64,000 bases of DNA from Prunella strophiata (GCA_036583965.1 JAZBQD010000021.1:19363875-19427874), one strand, 5' to 3'. Shown: positions 47,101 to 60,540, counted from the first letter of the stretch. Translations and numbers: made by a program. Notes: generated from the sequence alone by a model not told the origin.

Positions 47101-47429
47101 TATTCACACAGGAATTCGTCCATCAGCAGCTCCATTAAACTGAGAGTGGGAGCCCTGCTTTCTCATCAGGTGCCAAAATACTTGGTTGAGGTTTATTTCT
47201 TCCTCTGAGAGCAGATTCTAATCCCAAGGGTCAGAGCAGCACCTTTTGCAAAGGGTTAGACCAGAGGAGTGAGTGTGTCCTTGGTCCCTGCCTCAGTTTC
47301 TCCATCAGTGATGTCACATTTGAGTATTCAGCCCACTGGGAGCCTGAGGAAATAATTAATTTAAAAACCCCAAAAATCCATTTGGTAAATACTTGTAAAT
47401 CCCAGCTCCCACAGTCCAGGAAGTTCTTA

Positions 47430-47605
47430 GGGATCACAGAATCCTGGAATGGTTTGGGTTGGAAGGGACCTTAAAGATCCCATTTTACCCCCTGCCATGG
47501 GCAGGGACACCTTCCACTATCCCAGGGTGCTCCAAGCCCTGTCCAACCTGGCCTTGGACACTTGCAGGGGTGAGGCAGCCACAACCTCAACTTCTCTGGA
47601 TTATA
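47430..47605 (-). mobile_element. CR1 LINE fragment
   Basis: ACAGAATCCTGGAATGGTTT through TCCAACCTGGCCTTGGACAC and CAACCTCAACTTCTCTGGA, on the minus strand, short and 5'-truncated. Confidence 0.85.
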
Positions 47606-48627
47606 AAAACTCTCAGACTTCAAAAAAATCCAACTTGCTGTATCTGCTAAGCCAGAAAAAAACCCCAAGCTCTTGGACAGGAAATACCCCAAATGCCCTC
47701 AAAGCAAAAAAATTACCCTCCAGGTTGTTTATTTTTTTAACCTCATGCAGCTTGAACCCTGTCTCAAGGCTGGGGAGGCACAGAGGGAGCAGAAATGGCT
47801 TTTTCCTCCAGATTTGGCAAAGCTTTGGGATGTGGGAGAGCAGGATGAGCCCCACACCAGCTCCCCCAGCCCTTCCCAACACCGTGGCAGGGCTGGAGCT
47901 GGCAGCCAGCATGGCAAGCCCTGCTCCAAAGCAGGTTTCTTCTCCTCACATGATGTCAGCATTTCCTGACAATCCCAGCAGGGACACGGGGGTGACAGAT
48001 GTCCCTTAATTATTGGCAGCACTGCCACTCCTCGGGCTCAGACAGAGAATCCTGAGCCTTGAAATGAAGGCCCTCTTTGGTCTGGGTAAGCCTGGCTACC
48101 TCAGCTTTATCCACAGGCATCTTTCAGCTGTGGGAAATTGGTCACCTTGGGGTTTGTGCCCTGCCAAGGGGTGTCCCAGAGCTCCAGGCAGGTGAGGAGG
48201 AGTGGAAAATCCAGGGGGATGGGGGTGGCTGGAGAAGCCAGGTCCCTGCAGATAAGAGGGTTTTCCTAGCTGGGGTGAGAAGGGCAAAGAAGGAACACTT
48301 CCCTGTGTCCTGCTCCTTGAGATGGAGCTGGGGTTTATTATGGACAAACAACTCAACACTCATTTTTTGTGGGGTGATCCAGTAAAGTAAAAGGGCAAAT
48401 GGAGTGTGTTGGGGGGAAATCCCATTGTTTTCCCTTGGTTTTATTTTTCACCTTCCAAGATCACAAAAAATCTACCTCTGTCCCTCAGCAAACATGAGAG
48501 AGAGGTGGAGGGAAGGAGGATGGGATCCCAACACCTGCAGAGCCATGTCCTGCTCCTCTTCTCCCTGGTTGATACCTCCTTACACAGGATAGCAGCTTGA
48601 TTTTATTGAACACAGCTGCTGGGTGAA

Positions 48628-48691
48628 ATCCATCATCCATCCATCCATCCATCCATCATCCATCCATCCATCCATCCATCCATCCATCCAT

Positions 48692-48727
<36 letters not shown>

Positions 48728-48748
48728 CCATCCATCCATCCACCACCA
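48628..48748. repeat. ATCC tetranucleotide microsatellite
   Basis: About 28 ATCC units with a few interruptions (ATC losses, one CCGTCC) lie directly next to the 5' edge of a plus-oriented CR1 fragment. Such arrays are length-variable. Confidence 0.95.
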
Positions 48749-48757
48749 TGGAATGGC

Positions 48758-48978
48758 TTTTAGCTGATGGAGAGCAGGTTTAGATGAGATTTTAGGAAAG
48801 CATTCTGTGAGGGTGGTGAGACCAGAGCAGCTGTGGCTGCCCCTGGATCCCTGCAAATGTCCAAGGCCAGGTTGGACATGGGCTTGGAGCACCCTGGGAC
48901 AGTGGAAGGTGTCCCTACCATGACAGGATGAGTTTTAAGGTCCCTTCCAACCCAAACCATTCCAGGATTCTATTCCAT
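48758..48978 (+). mobile_element. CR1 LINE 3' fragment
   Basis: CAGAGCAGCTGTGGCTGCCC, GGCTTGGAGCACCCTGGGAC and AGGTCCCTTCCAACCCAAAC identify the plus-oriented CR1 end. Confidence 0.88.
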
Positions 48979-50353
48979 GCACCAGCCTCCCCTCGTGTGT
49001 CCCTTCCAGCTGATTCCAGCCTTGTTCCTCCTCTCCTGAAAGCACATGGCACATCCATGCTCTGAGGAGCTCTCAGCCTGCCTGAGATTGATTCCCACAC
49101 TCCCCTCCAGGCTGCCTGATGGATGCTGGGGAAAATCCAGCCCTGGGGGAAAAGATCCACCTGCCCACAAGGCAAAACCATCCCAACCCATTTCCTGCTG
49201 CAAACCTTTCCCTCCCATGTGCTTGGCTGATCAGGATCAGCTTCTTTGCTGCTGTTTTTGTGCCTCTTGATTTCCACACGGAAACTGGCTCTATTTTTAC
49301 CCGGCTGAAGCTGATTAGATTGGCACTAATTGGCAGGATAAACAGGCACGTCCTGCGTGCAGCAGGTTAATGCGATACAGCCAGTGGCCAGGGAATGCAC
49401 TCAGCCCATGCCCAGCACGGGGAGCACAGTGGAGGTAATTTATTGTCCACATGCCTGCAACATGCCCATTATCCAGCCCCATCCTTCCTCTCCCTGCAAA
49501 CCCATTTCCCCTGGCAGGGTTGCTGCACGGTGCCAAACGTTTCATCCTTTCCTCCTCAGCTCTTCTCAACCCTGCAGAAAAACCCAAGGACATGCAGGAG
49601 TTTTCCTTTCTGGTTAACCCAGGTCTTGGCTTCTCCTGACCTGTGAGATTATTAGCATTGAAGCAGCCACATATTAAAAAAGAAAAATGCTGCTTACAAC
49701 TCCAAGGCTGACCTCGTCCAAGTAATGTAATTTCCCACCATTTCAATCACTTCCATAAGTTCCAATCTTCTGGAAGATTAGCAGCAGTCCTGCTTGCTGC
49801 CAGATCCTTCTGGGCTTTAATTGGTTTTGGGGGTAATTTAGCCAGAGACCAAGTGGAGAAAAGAAAACTTAGGGGCAACATCAGGTGATGCTACACTCCT
49901 GGAATTCAATTCACTGGGGAGGGATGGAGCAGAAAGGAAACGTGAAAATCATTCTGTTTTCCAAAGCTGCACATTTCAATCTAAGGGTGGGAGACCTTGG
50001 GAATATTTTGGCTCTTGTGCTTGGTGGTGGCTGCACCACCTGTTTAATCCCAGGCAGAGCAGTGGAAGGTGAGCAATCCTCAGAAAGGTTCCAAGCCAGG
50101 GAGGGAGGTGCCCTGTTTGTTCCAAAACATCTGTACCTGCATCAAGTTTGATCCCATCTCAGAGGGCTGCTCATCCCTGCAGCTGATGCAGGGTTCCACA
50201 GCCACCACTGACTCCTCCTGTGCTGCCAGAGAAGTGTTTTTTGGGGAGTGGAGGGCTCTGAGCTGGAGGCAGGGACTAAACCCCTCCTTTTTCTTCCTGC
50301 CTGCTCTGAGCCCCAGCCTTTGCCTCCATGCAGGTGGCACAGGCAGGATATTG

Positions 50354-50625
50354 GAATCATGGAATTGTTTGGGTTAGAAGGGATAATAAAATAATCCAGT
50401 CCCACTCCCTTCCATGCCAGGGACACCTTCCACTGTGCCAGGCTGTTCCAACCTGGCCCTGGGCACTGCCAGGGATGCCAGGGGCAGCCACAGCTGCTCT
50501 GGGCACCTGTGCCAGGGCATGCCCACCCTCACAGGGAGAATTTCCTCCTAATATCAGATCTAAACCTCTCCTCTTTGAGTTTAAAACCACTCCCCCTTGT
50601 CCTGTCACTCCATCCCAGAGCTGCC
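50354..50625 (-). mobile_element. CR1 LINE fragment
   Basis: GGAATCATGGAATTGTTTGG through CCTGGGCACTGCCAGGGATG (decayed centre) to CACTCCCCCTTGTCCTGTCA, on the minus strand. Confidence 0.88.
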
Positions 50626-51274
50626 CTGCTCTGTGCCTCCCTCCCTGTTCACAGCTGAGCCCTCTCACTTTTGCAGTTTAATTTATTTCATGCAGGCCCT
50701 GTTGATTTGGTATTTTCCCCAATCCACCCATGGCAGGGAGAAGCCCAGGGCTGTGTGGAGGGCTGAGGAATTCCATGGTGGGATTCTCTCTGCCTCACAC
50801 CCCCATCACCCTGCAGGTGAAAGCCAGAGCCTCTCCACTGCCTTTTCCCTCAGACTCCTCTTTGCCACTCATTCCACCACCCTCTCTAATTACCAATTAT
50901 ACCACCCTCCTTTAATTACCCACTTCAGCCTTTGTGGTTCCAGTAATTGTCCAAGAAACCTCCCAGCCTTAAACACTTCAATCCCGTGGTGTCCTGTCCC
51001 CCTTGGAGTGTGGTGCTGGCTTTTCCCCAGTGCTCTGAACTTTCCCAGTCCTCTGGCACTTCCAGTGGCTCTTCCAAGACCTCCTGGAAACCACCATTAA
51101 CTGTCCACACTTCTCCTTGGCCACCTCCTTCACAGCCCTCTCAAGTTATTCAGATGTGCTGGTTTGAAACCACACAGTGAGCTCCATCAGCTGGATGCTC
51201 CTGGGCACTCCTGGGAAGTATTTCCTTAGCATGTTGTCTTTTTTTCCCCTCAAAATACCAGGATAAATCCCTCC

Positions 51275-51355
51275 CTGAGCATTCCTGCCTTTTCTGTGTT
51301 ATTGATAAATCTCACTGAGCATTCCTGCCTTGTCTGTGTGTCATTGATAAACCTC
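51275..51355. repeat. Imperfect 40-bp tandem duplication
   Basis: CTGAGCATTCCTGCCT occurs twice, 40 bases apart, each followed by similar TGTGTTATTGATAAA sequence. Confidence 0.8.
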
Positions 51356-52364
51356 CCCTTTCCGTGTAGGATCACCCCACTGCTCAAAACTCATGGAAAA
51401 TATCCTTCTGTCTTTAATTTCCCCAGCTTCTGAGGTTTATTAATTACAACCAGTTTCCCTTTTCTTCCTTTTGAGTGTTTATATTTTGTGTGTCAGTCTT
51501 GGCAGCTCTTTGCCTTCCTTTCCAAGTGGTGTTGGTTATTTTAACAAAGATTCCTGCCTGTGTTTGCTGTGTTGCTGCTTTAAGATAAAATATTCTTAAA
51601 GGTTTTTCCCTTTTCAACACATGTTTCACTTAAAGTCCTTCTCTGAATTGATCTACCTTGTAATTATTTTCTAATTTGGGAAACAGGACCTTTTAAAGTG
51701 ACAAGTAAATATATAGATTTTTATACATTACTGCTTTAAGCTTTACTTCATTTGCACATAACAAATAGAACCAAGCCACGAAGGCCTGTGCCTGGCACAG
51801 TGAGAAATCCACCCTCACCTGCTGGAGTGAGGATAAATGTGGAATTCCCTCATGCTGGAGACACTATTTTATTTTTATTTTTTTTTTCCATTAGGATATT
51901 ATCTTTCCCCCTCCCCCCAAAGTTCTCAGGATATTTTAATATTGGCAGCTCAGGACCTCCAGCATCCATTGCTCAGCCAGAATTCCCCAGGGATCCCAAG
52001 GTTTTTATTAGATATTATGGATGTGGCTGCTTAAAGAAGCAGAATGTGTCGAGTCTCTCTTGCAGACCCTTCTTGCCTCGTGCTTTATTTCCCAGGATAT
52101 TGATCCAGAAACTCTCTGGATCATTTATTTGCTTGTTGTTAATGACTCAGAGCTGCTCCCAGCCAGTCCCAGTGGGATCAATCAGGACTGGCAGGTCAAG
52201 ACCTCCCAGCACCAGGGGAAATCAAATGGAGGGGGTGGTTATAACACAGGGCTGCAGCATTCCAGGCAGGAAAATTCCCTGCCACCCCGAGGCACTGGGA
52301 GCAGGGTTAAGGTGTGGATTTAATGGTTGGACTCTGTGATCTCAGAGGTGATGGAGAGGGAGTT

Positions 52365-52670
52365 TGTACAAGAGCATGGAGTGACAGGACAGGGGAGGAA
52401 TGGCTTCAGACTGGAAGGGGGGAGGTTTACATGGGATATTGGGAAGGAATTCCTAATTAGCATGGGATACTAAGAGGGTGAGGCCTGGCACAGGGTGCCC
52501 AGAGCAGCTGTGGCTGCTCCTGGATCCCTGGCAGTGCCCAAGGCCAGGTAGGATGGGGATTGGAGCTGCCTGGGATGGTGGAAAGTGTCCCTGCCCATGG
52601 CAGGGGTGAAATTGGATGAGCTTCAAGGTCCTTTCCAAACCAGTCTGGGATCCTGGGATTCCAGGATTCT
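52365..52670 (+). mobile_element. CR1 LINE 3' fragment
   Basis: GAGTGACAGGACAGGGGAGG, GGTGCCCAGAGCAGCTGTGG and AGCTTCAAGGTCCTTTCCAA mark a fairly long plus-oriented CR1 3' region. Confidence 0.88.
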
Positions 52671-53485
52671 ATTCAGCAATTCCACCTTGTTCCACTGTTT
52701 TGCTGCAGCTGTTTTTCTTTGCATCCTGTCATTTCCCAATTGTATTTTGGTTTTTTTTTGGAGTTTCTGGTTGCATCATTCCTCCTCCCTTTCCATCACC
52801 TCCTCCTTTCCATCACCAGCCTGATGCCCCTGGCTTGGCTGGCAAGGATACCCCCAGGAGTTGCTCCCTTTGTATCTCTGCATTTCCACCATGGATGGAA
52901 AACACCCATTGCTCCCACTGCCCAATCCTACTTTTTCTTCCCCCATCCACACTCAGTGATTTATTAGAAGCTGATTTGCCTTTTATTGTAATTTTTCATC
53001 ATTATTTTTTTAATCCCAAACTTCACTCATCCCCTCATCCACACGTACACCAGGTATTTAAAGAAAAAAACCTGTCAGCCTTATCTAACACCATCTGTAT
53101 CCTGTGGTGGAAAAGTCCCTGGAATTAGTCACATCTCCTGGAGAAATCCTGCAGCCCAGCCTTGCAGACCTGGCATGGCAGGAGGGAAAAGCCCGCTGGC
53201 ATTCAGGGCTGCTGTGAAATCCAATCTGGAATTTCCTCTCCCTCAGCCTCCCTCACATCAGCAGCACTGAGGAAACATGAACTGGGCTGGAGAGGACTCC
53301 CAAGGCTGCTCACTGGGGCAGGAGTTTTTATTTTAAACTAAATCCTGACCTTTGGAGAAAGTCTGGGAAAAGTAGGTTTATTTGGGGATGAGCTCAGGGC
53401 CAGCAGTGCCAGGGTTGGCCACCACACCTCGATTACCCTGGCACCTGTAAGGGTTCATCCAGCCCTTCACCTGGCACTCCCACAA

Positions 53486-53675
53486 TCATGGAAGGCTTTG
53501 GGTTGGAAGGGATCTGAGCTCAGGAATGTTCTGAGCTCAGGAATGATCTGAGCTCAGGAATGATCTGAGCTCAGCTCATTCCACCCCTTAGGGACACCTT
53601 CCACCAGCCCAGCTTGCTCCAAGCCCCATCCAACCTGGTCTTGGACACTTCCAGTCTGCTTTATTTGCCTTCCCA
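53486..53675 (-). mobile_element. CR1 LINE fragment interrupted by a 17-bp repeat
   Basis: ATGGAAGGCTTTGGGTTGGA and later GGGACACCTTCCACCAGCCC show a minus-oriented CR1. About 64 bases of tandem repeat sit between the two parts. Confidence 0.8.
53511..53574. repeat. 17-bp tandem repeat, about 3.8 copies, inside a CR1
   Basis: Units read GATCTGAGCTCAGGAAT, with one GTT for GAT change. The first bases derive from the CR1 segment GAAGGGATCT. Confidence 0.95.
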
Positions 53676-54939
53676 CGTGGCTTTTGGAAATTTTTGGAGC
53701 CTTGTGGAGCCCACTTTAAACTCTTGAATGCCCAGAATATCCTTTTCTGACCAAACCCTCTGCTCCAGCCATGTCAGGCAGGGAACACCCCAGGAAACCC
53801 AAATCACCTCATGACCAGAAGATTTTTAGATGCATTTTTAGAGTGGAACCTGCCCATTCCTCAGGTACAAAGGTGCTGCTTCCCAAAATTAGCCTCATTT
53901 TAAAGCCACACACCATCCTAACAGTAGATCCCATTCTCCTCTCTTCCTTCAGCAGATTGCTGGGAATTTCTTTTTCACCAGGTGCCATTAAACTTGCTGT
54001 TATTTTAAGCACCTACTTTATGAGGAGCAGCATCCCACGTTGGTCAGAGGAGTGTCACACCTTGGTGCCTGCCTCAGATCCCTACATCCCACCAAGTCCC
54101 CCCAAAAAGAACAGCTGGCCAATAATTAATTGGCTAATTAACGTGTAAAACCACTATAACTGTCTAAAACTACTGAGGAAAGCAACAGAAGGGGACTGGA
54201 ATTTCTTTTGTTCCCTGCCAAATTTTTATATGTGTTTAAGCAACTTCAGTGCTGGTGTTTTTCTTGGAAACTTTGGGGGTTCCCACCCAAATTCTCCCTC
54301 TGTGGAAAAAAAAAAAAATTAAAGAAGGGAGTTTGCAGTTGCCAAAAAAATGCAGCACCTGGAGTGTGGGATTTTTAGGGAAGGAAACAATAAAGCCCCC
54401 CAATGTATAATGAGCACAGTTCTTGCATTCACAGAGGACTCAGCGTAGTTTGAAAAGACATTTTCTACTGGAAAGAAATGCTTCAGTGGGAAAATTTCCA
54501 CCCACTCCAGTTGCATCTCTTCCCTCCAGCTCTGAGAGAGAGAGAGAGGAAGGTTTTCTTCCAGAGGAGGGTGGTGATGTGTTTCCATGGATGGACAAGA
54601 AAATGCATCGAGAGAGAAAAAACAAAAAACAACTGAGTGGGAAGACAGAGCCTGAAAGTTCCCGGTGGGTGGGCAGTGAGGCAGGTACCGAGCACAAGCA
54701 GCCTTTCCAGAGGGGATGCTCAGCCTAAATCCCGCGGGTTTCCACAGTTACATCGTTTGTTTTTGGTTTTTTTTTTTTCCCTTGGAGTCCTGGCCAGGCT
54801 GGGTCTGGCTCAAAACCACCACTCCAGTACCGCTGGTGGCGATGGCAGGATGCAAATCCGAGATTTTGGGGAAGAGCTGAGTTTTTCCTCCATCGCCCAG
54901 ATTTTGCTTTACAAGCACTTGTGAGCATCTTTTAAATCA

Positions 54940-56060
54940 TTATCTCCAGCAGGGCTCCCCCTTTAACACTGGTGCGTGAATCCCCCGGTGTATTAACACG
55001 AATATATCGATATTTGCAGGCACACGGACCCGCACTCGCATCCCGGTGCCGCAAAGGTTCGGCACCTTCCGATCCAGGGGGATGCGCCAGCGGAGCCGGA
55101 CCCCGCCGGCTGCTCCAGGGGCACCACGGGGAGGATTCCACCATCTCCAGCAACCCCAGGGAGAAAAAAACCCCAAAATCCCAGCGGAGCGGAGCGCTGG
55201 GGGCTCCCGATGGGTCGGGAGGAGCCCGATGGGATGCGCGGGGCCGGAGGGAGGGCAGCGAGGCGCGCCGCAGCCCGGCTGGATGGGGACCCAGCCCGGA
55301 GCGCTGCCCCCGGCCCGGAGCGAAGGCACAGCGCGGCCTTTCCATCAATAAATAATCCCCGTGCTGCGGCGTGCCGGAGCCGGAGCTCTGCCCGGGCTCT
55401 CGTTCCCGGTGCCCTCCCACCCGCGGGGACCCCCGGCTCCGGCGGGGGATGCTGCCGGCCCCTCTCCGCCCCGCGGGAGCCGTGGGCGAGCCGGAGCGAT
55501 AAATAAAATCGCGGGAGCATCCCGGGAGGCTGCGGGGGGCTGCGGCCCTGCTGGGCTGCGAGGCGAAGGCGACGCAGTTCCTGTCTCTTTAAATCCACCC
55601 TGAGCCCGGCGCCGGGAGCTGAGGCAGAGCAGAAAGCCCAGGATCCTGCTCATTACCGAGCGGGATTTATCCCCGTGGGGAGCCGCCGGGGCAAGGGGGA
55701 GGCGGCGGGGCTCGCCCAGGCCCCCCGAGCGGCGCCGGGCTCGCCGAGCATCCTCGGGCCGGGATGCGGGCCGGGCCGGGCGCGGCCAGCGCGGCCCCCC
55801 GGCACTGAGCTTTGCGGCGCGGGGGAGGGCGCGGGGCGTGCGCGGTGCGGGAGCGGCCGGGAGCCGTGCGGGAGGGCGGCGGAGGAGGCACCGCATTGCT
55901 GCTGCTGCTGCTGCTGCTGCCGCCGCTGCTGCCGAGCCCCGCGATGCCGCCGCGCCCGCCGCTGCTGCCCCCGGCCCTGCGCCCCAGCCAGCCCGGCCGG
56001 CGGCGGGGGGCTCCGCGGGGGCTCTGAGCATCCTCCCCCCGGGGCTGCCCAGCGCTCGCT
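54940..56060 (+). promoter_or_regulatory. JPH3: JPH3 CpG-island promoter / 5' leader
   Basis: This dense CpG island, rich in GCGC and CCCGG, lies just upstream of the JPH3 coding exon and most likely holds its transcription start. It includes a CTTTAAAT element near 55577 that could act as a weak TATA and a GCGTGCGCGG stretch near 55836 resembling an NRF1 site. It also has a GCT-rich triplet run near 55898. The start site is not determinable here. The minus and plus frames that stay open across the island are by-products of GC content. Confidence 0.75.
55898..55933 (+). repeat. Short GCT/GCC triplet repeat upstream of JPH3
   Basis: Seven GCT triplets are followed by GCC-GCC-GCT-GCT-GCC, about 650-690 bases before the JPH3 ATG and inside the CpG island. 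This is not the position of the human HDL2 repeat, which lies downstream of exon 1 in an alternative exon. Confidence 0.9.
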
Positions 56061-56067
56061 TTTTCCC

Positions 56068-56972
<905 letters not shown>

Positions 56973-59439
56973 TGATGCATTGCTCCCTTCCTGGCTGGGG
57001 CAGGTGGGGTGGAGGGTGCTGGGGAGATCCTCCCAGCGGGGTTTGGGTTGGGCTCTGGGAGTTTGCAACCTGCTGCCTTGGATCAGGGGATGCTCCCACC
57101 CTGCAGGGGAGAAGGAGCCAGCCCAGCGTGGCACCAGCCCAGCTCTTTGCCACAGGTAGCCCCATTTGTTCCCTGGGGTGTCTGGGCGCTGGGTCCTCCC
57201 TCCTTCCTCTCCTCAAGCAGGTTTTGGGATGTGGAAGAGGCTGTGCTGGTGGGGGGACGCCCAGCTCTGGCCTAGAGGGGTCAGAGCACGGGGTGGGCCA
57301 GGCCTTGGGGACACAACCCAAGTTGCACATGGGATTGGCACTTCTGACTGCACCACTGGAACCTGTAGGATTTGCATGGGAACAACGCGGGGCAGGATGG
57401 GGGAGAGTGAGTGTGTGGGGGGATCTGGGGAGGATGGGGCAGCTCCAGTGCTGCCAGAGCTCCCAGCCAGGGGCAGGGGGCTCTGCACCTCCTCCAGCCC
57501 CTCCAAAGGCAGCCCCACGCTCATCCATGCCAGGGAAAAGACTTTAATTCAGACAAGAGTCTTACATTCCTAGTTTACGGCTTAATGCTTAGCGTAGGGG
57601 CTCAGAGGGATCACCAGGGCTCTTCTCTGCCGTCAACACGGCTTAACGAGATGCTGAGGGGAAACTGGGATTAGAGGAAAAACAAGAAAACCCAATTGGA
57701 GCCATCAAACCCAAAAAAATTGCTGGGCTAACAAGCTTTAGGGCTGAACTGGGAGAAACAGCTGGTGCCGTGCTGTAAGTGGCTGTATCATCCTCTCTCC
57801 TGGGTCGTGGCTACTTCCACAATGGGAATTGCCACCATAATCCCAGGCAGGCCTACCTGCCAGCAGCCAGGGCACTGGGCTCTGGTTTTCCTGGGAATTG
57901 TGGCCTCCTAAAGCAGGCTCTGGGGTTATTTTTAGGATGTTATGGTTTTCCATACGGCTCCGCTGAGGAAATTGCAGCGTCGGGGAGCTCCATTCCAGCC
58001 CTCCCGAAAGGTGCTGCAAGACCTTGCTCTGGAAAACCCAGTTTGCTGCTTTGTGGTGCCACAGGGAGGGGAGGTTAAACCTCACCTGCAGCTGCTTTTT
58101 TTGTGCTCTCACAAGGGAGAGGCAGAACCACCTCGGGGTTTTTAATGATGATTTGGGGCCGGTTGTTTTCTCCCAGAGAAAAAGAGAGCTGCAACCTTTT
58201 GTCTCAGCTGCCTGGAAGGATGCTGGGGACTGAGCTGGGATGTGCTGGGTGTGTGTTTGGAAGCCATGGATAAATCCCAGCAGTCCTTCTGTCAAAAATA
58301 AAGCTTGGGCAGGGAATTGTCGCCGTCTCCCACATCCGAGGCGCTCAGGAGGGGCTGGGGGGGGGTTTCTGCTTGCTCCCAACGTGGGTGCTGTCTCCTC
58401 CTGGCACCCAGCCCCTGCCTGGGAGGTTTGAGGGAGGACAGACACAAGTCTGGACTAACTACAGGTCTCTGAGGGCTGGGTGTTGCAGGGCTGGCCCTGT
58501 CCCCAGCCACGCACGTGCCCCCGCCCCGGCACACTCCCCATCCTCTGCAGAGCAGTGTTTTTTAGGGAAACCTGGGCAGCATCCCCACACTGGGGTGGCT
58601 TAGCAGCAGTTTCAGCGTTTTCTGAGAAGCTACCAGAAGCAAAGAGCTTTTCCTTCCATCTTGTCAGGCCAGCCGGTGCTTCCCAGTGCTCGGGGACCCA
58701 AAAGCGACGTCGCGTGTTTGCGATTTCGGGAGGAGGGAAGAGGAGCAGTGCTGGGAAAGGGCAGGGTCTGTGGCAAAATGCTCCCCCTGGGACTCTGCAA
58801 ACCTTCCAAGGAGGAAGGAATGCCGTGCTGGGGAAATGCAGAGTGCTGGTAACTGTGGATGCTCCTCCACGCCAGCTTCCCCACCTCAGCTGGGCCACAA
58901 CCACCTCCAAGGCCACTTCCACCAGCTCAGCTCCCGGCACCCAGAGGCCACGTCCCTTTCCCAGTTGCCTGGCTCCATTCTGGGTGGAAAGCACCAAATC
59001 TGGGCATCTCCAGCCTTTTTGGACACCAAGCCTCGCTGAACTTTGTGTGTTTGGGTCCCAGAGGCCGCTGTGTGCGGGAGCGGTGGCACCGAGGAGGCAA
59101 CTGTAGGGAAGGATGTTTCTCATTAATCTATTCCAGCTATTACCTCCAGCAAACTGAAGTATCCAAGAATCCTCGCCCCAGCATCTGTCACTTGCCACCC
59201 ACAGATAAATATTCATCCCTTGCACATCATTTCTTTTTTAGCTCCCCAGCCCTGGCTTGGAGATGGGGCCCTAAATGCGCAGCGAGGCTCGGGGAGCCCC
59301 ACAGGATTTTCTCCAGTTTCCCCCATTCCCTTGCCCAGCAGCGGGGAAGGGCACACTGAAATACCTCCCCCTGCCCCAGAGCTGTGCTGGGAGGGGTGCT
59401 GGTGTGGCTGCTGGACTCTGGGGTGTGTTGGGTGGCACA

Positions 59440-59760
59440 CAGTGGCCCGGGGGCTCCCGCCAGCCCCGCAGGCAGCGCTGCCCCCACGCGCAGCTTGCCG
59501 AGCTCACACCTCCCACGCCGCGCACGCCGCGCGCCCCACGCCCGTCCCCCCACACCAGCCAGCCCCCCACGCCCTTCCCACGCTCTCCCTGACCCCCGGG
59601 GAGAGCAAATCCTGCTCCCCCAGCCCCACAGGGAGCCCAGAGCAGGCCAGGGAGCTGTGCTGCTCTCCCAGGAGCCCACGCGTGTCCCTGGCACGGCTGG
59701 CACGCGGCCTCTGCGCCGTCCTGCTGTCCCCGGGGCCTCGCTCGCCCTGACATCCCCAGC
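59440..59760. other. GC-rich, CpG-rich patch in JPH3 intron 1
   Basis: This stretch is C-rich on the plus strand, with CACGC and CCGCGC repeated in CCACGCCGCGCACGCCGCGC. CpG density is well above the surrounding intron. It could be a secondary CpG island (alternative promoter or enhancer). No coding signal is supportable in the frames crossing it. Confidence 0.5.
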
Positions 59761-60540
59761 ACTGCTGGTACAGCCTCATCTCCCTGCCCAAAAACCTCCT
59801 GCCCCCCTCCAGAGCACCTGGTGTTACATAAAGCAGGCTCCCAAGGATTGCTTTGGATGGGTGCTGGAGTTGGAGCACTTGTCTGATTCAGCCCAGCTCC
59901 GGAGTGGGAGCAGGAATTGCTCCCTTGCTCCAGGTGAAGGGGCTGCATCCACCTGGACCTGCACCTGTGTGGGGCTGGGGCTGCTGGGGCTGGAGCTGGG
60001 GACACCTGGGGCAGAGGGTTGGAGACCCTCTTCTGATCAGGTCTGGAGGTCAGGAGACATCACAGCTGCTTCCTGCCTCGGATACTTTGGGGATGCTCAG
60101 GGATTTCAGCTGGAGTTGTAGCTCCAGACTTCCCATGGGAATCTCTGCATTGGGTTGGGGCTGAGCTGCTGAAACCATCATGGCTGTGGGGGTGGGCTGA
60201 GGTGGGGTGGCTGAAGGAAGCCTCCAAATCTGTTTTTGCCCTTTCCATCCCTAGCAGTGCTGTTTTCCTCCTCCTCCCACCTCTTCCCAGCTGAACAACT
60301 GGGATCCTCAACCAGACAGGCGCTCTGGGATGGGACCAGCCCCATCCTGGGTGCCCACTGCCCAGCATCCCTGGGGAAGGGACAGGCTGGGGGTGTCTGT
60401 GAACCAGCCTCATCCTGGTGCCAGTCCTGTCCCCATCCTGAATGTCCCACATTCCCTAAATCCCTGTTTCTCAGGAGGGCTACCCCGAAAGGGCCGGGCG
60501 GTCGCATGGTGGTGTTCATCTTGTGTAATCTCCGTGCCCA

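Larger units (their letters stand above)
33145..54939. other. Intergenic space between ZCCHC14 and JPH3
   Basis: About 22 kb lies between the divergent starts. I see nine CR1 fragments (listed separately), an ATCC microsatellite, small tandem duplications and two CTCF-like motifs. No open frame shows a recognisable protein domain, codon conservation or plausible splice pattern. CpG-containing single-copy patches at about 36900-37760, 42850-43110 and 49270-49480 look more constrained than their surroundings and may be regulatory. Noncoding RNAs cannot be excluded by reading. Confidence 0.7.

Noticed and set aside
53771..54148. A 125-codon ATG-initiated plus-strand frame in the intergenic space.
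   Set aside because: Low-complexity, no family resemblance, and no promoter or splice context; most likely chance.
55055..55075. A TTCGGCACC half site examined as a REST/NRSF (RE1) element near JPH3.
   Set aside because: The right half of the RE1 consensus is missing at every allowed spacing.
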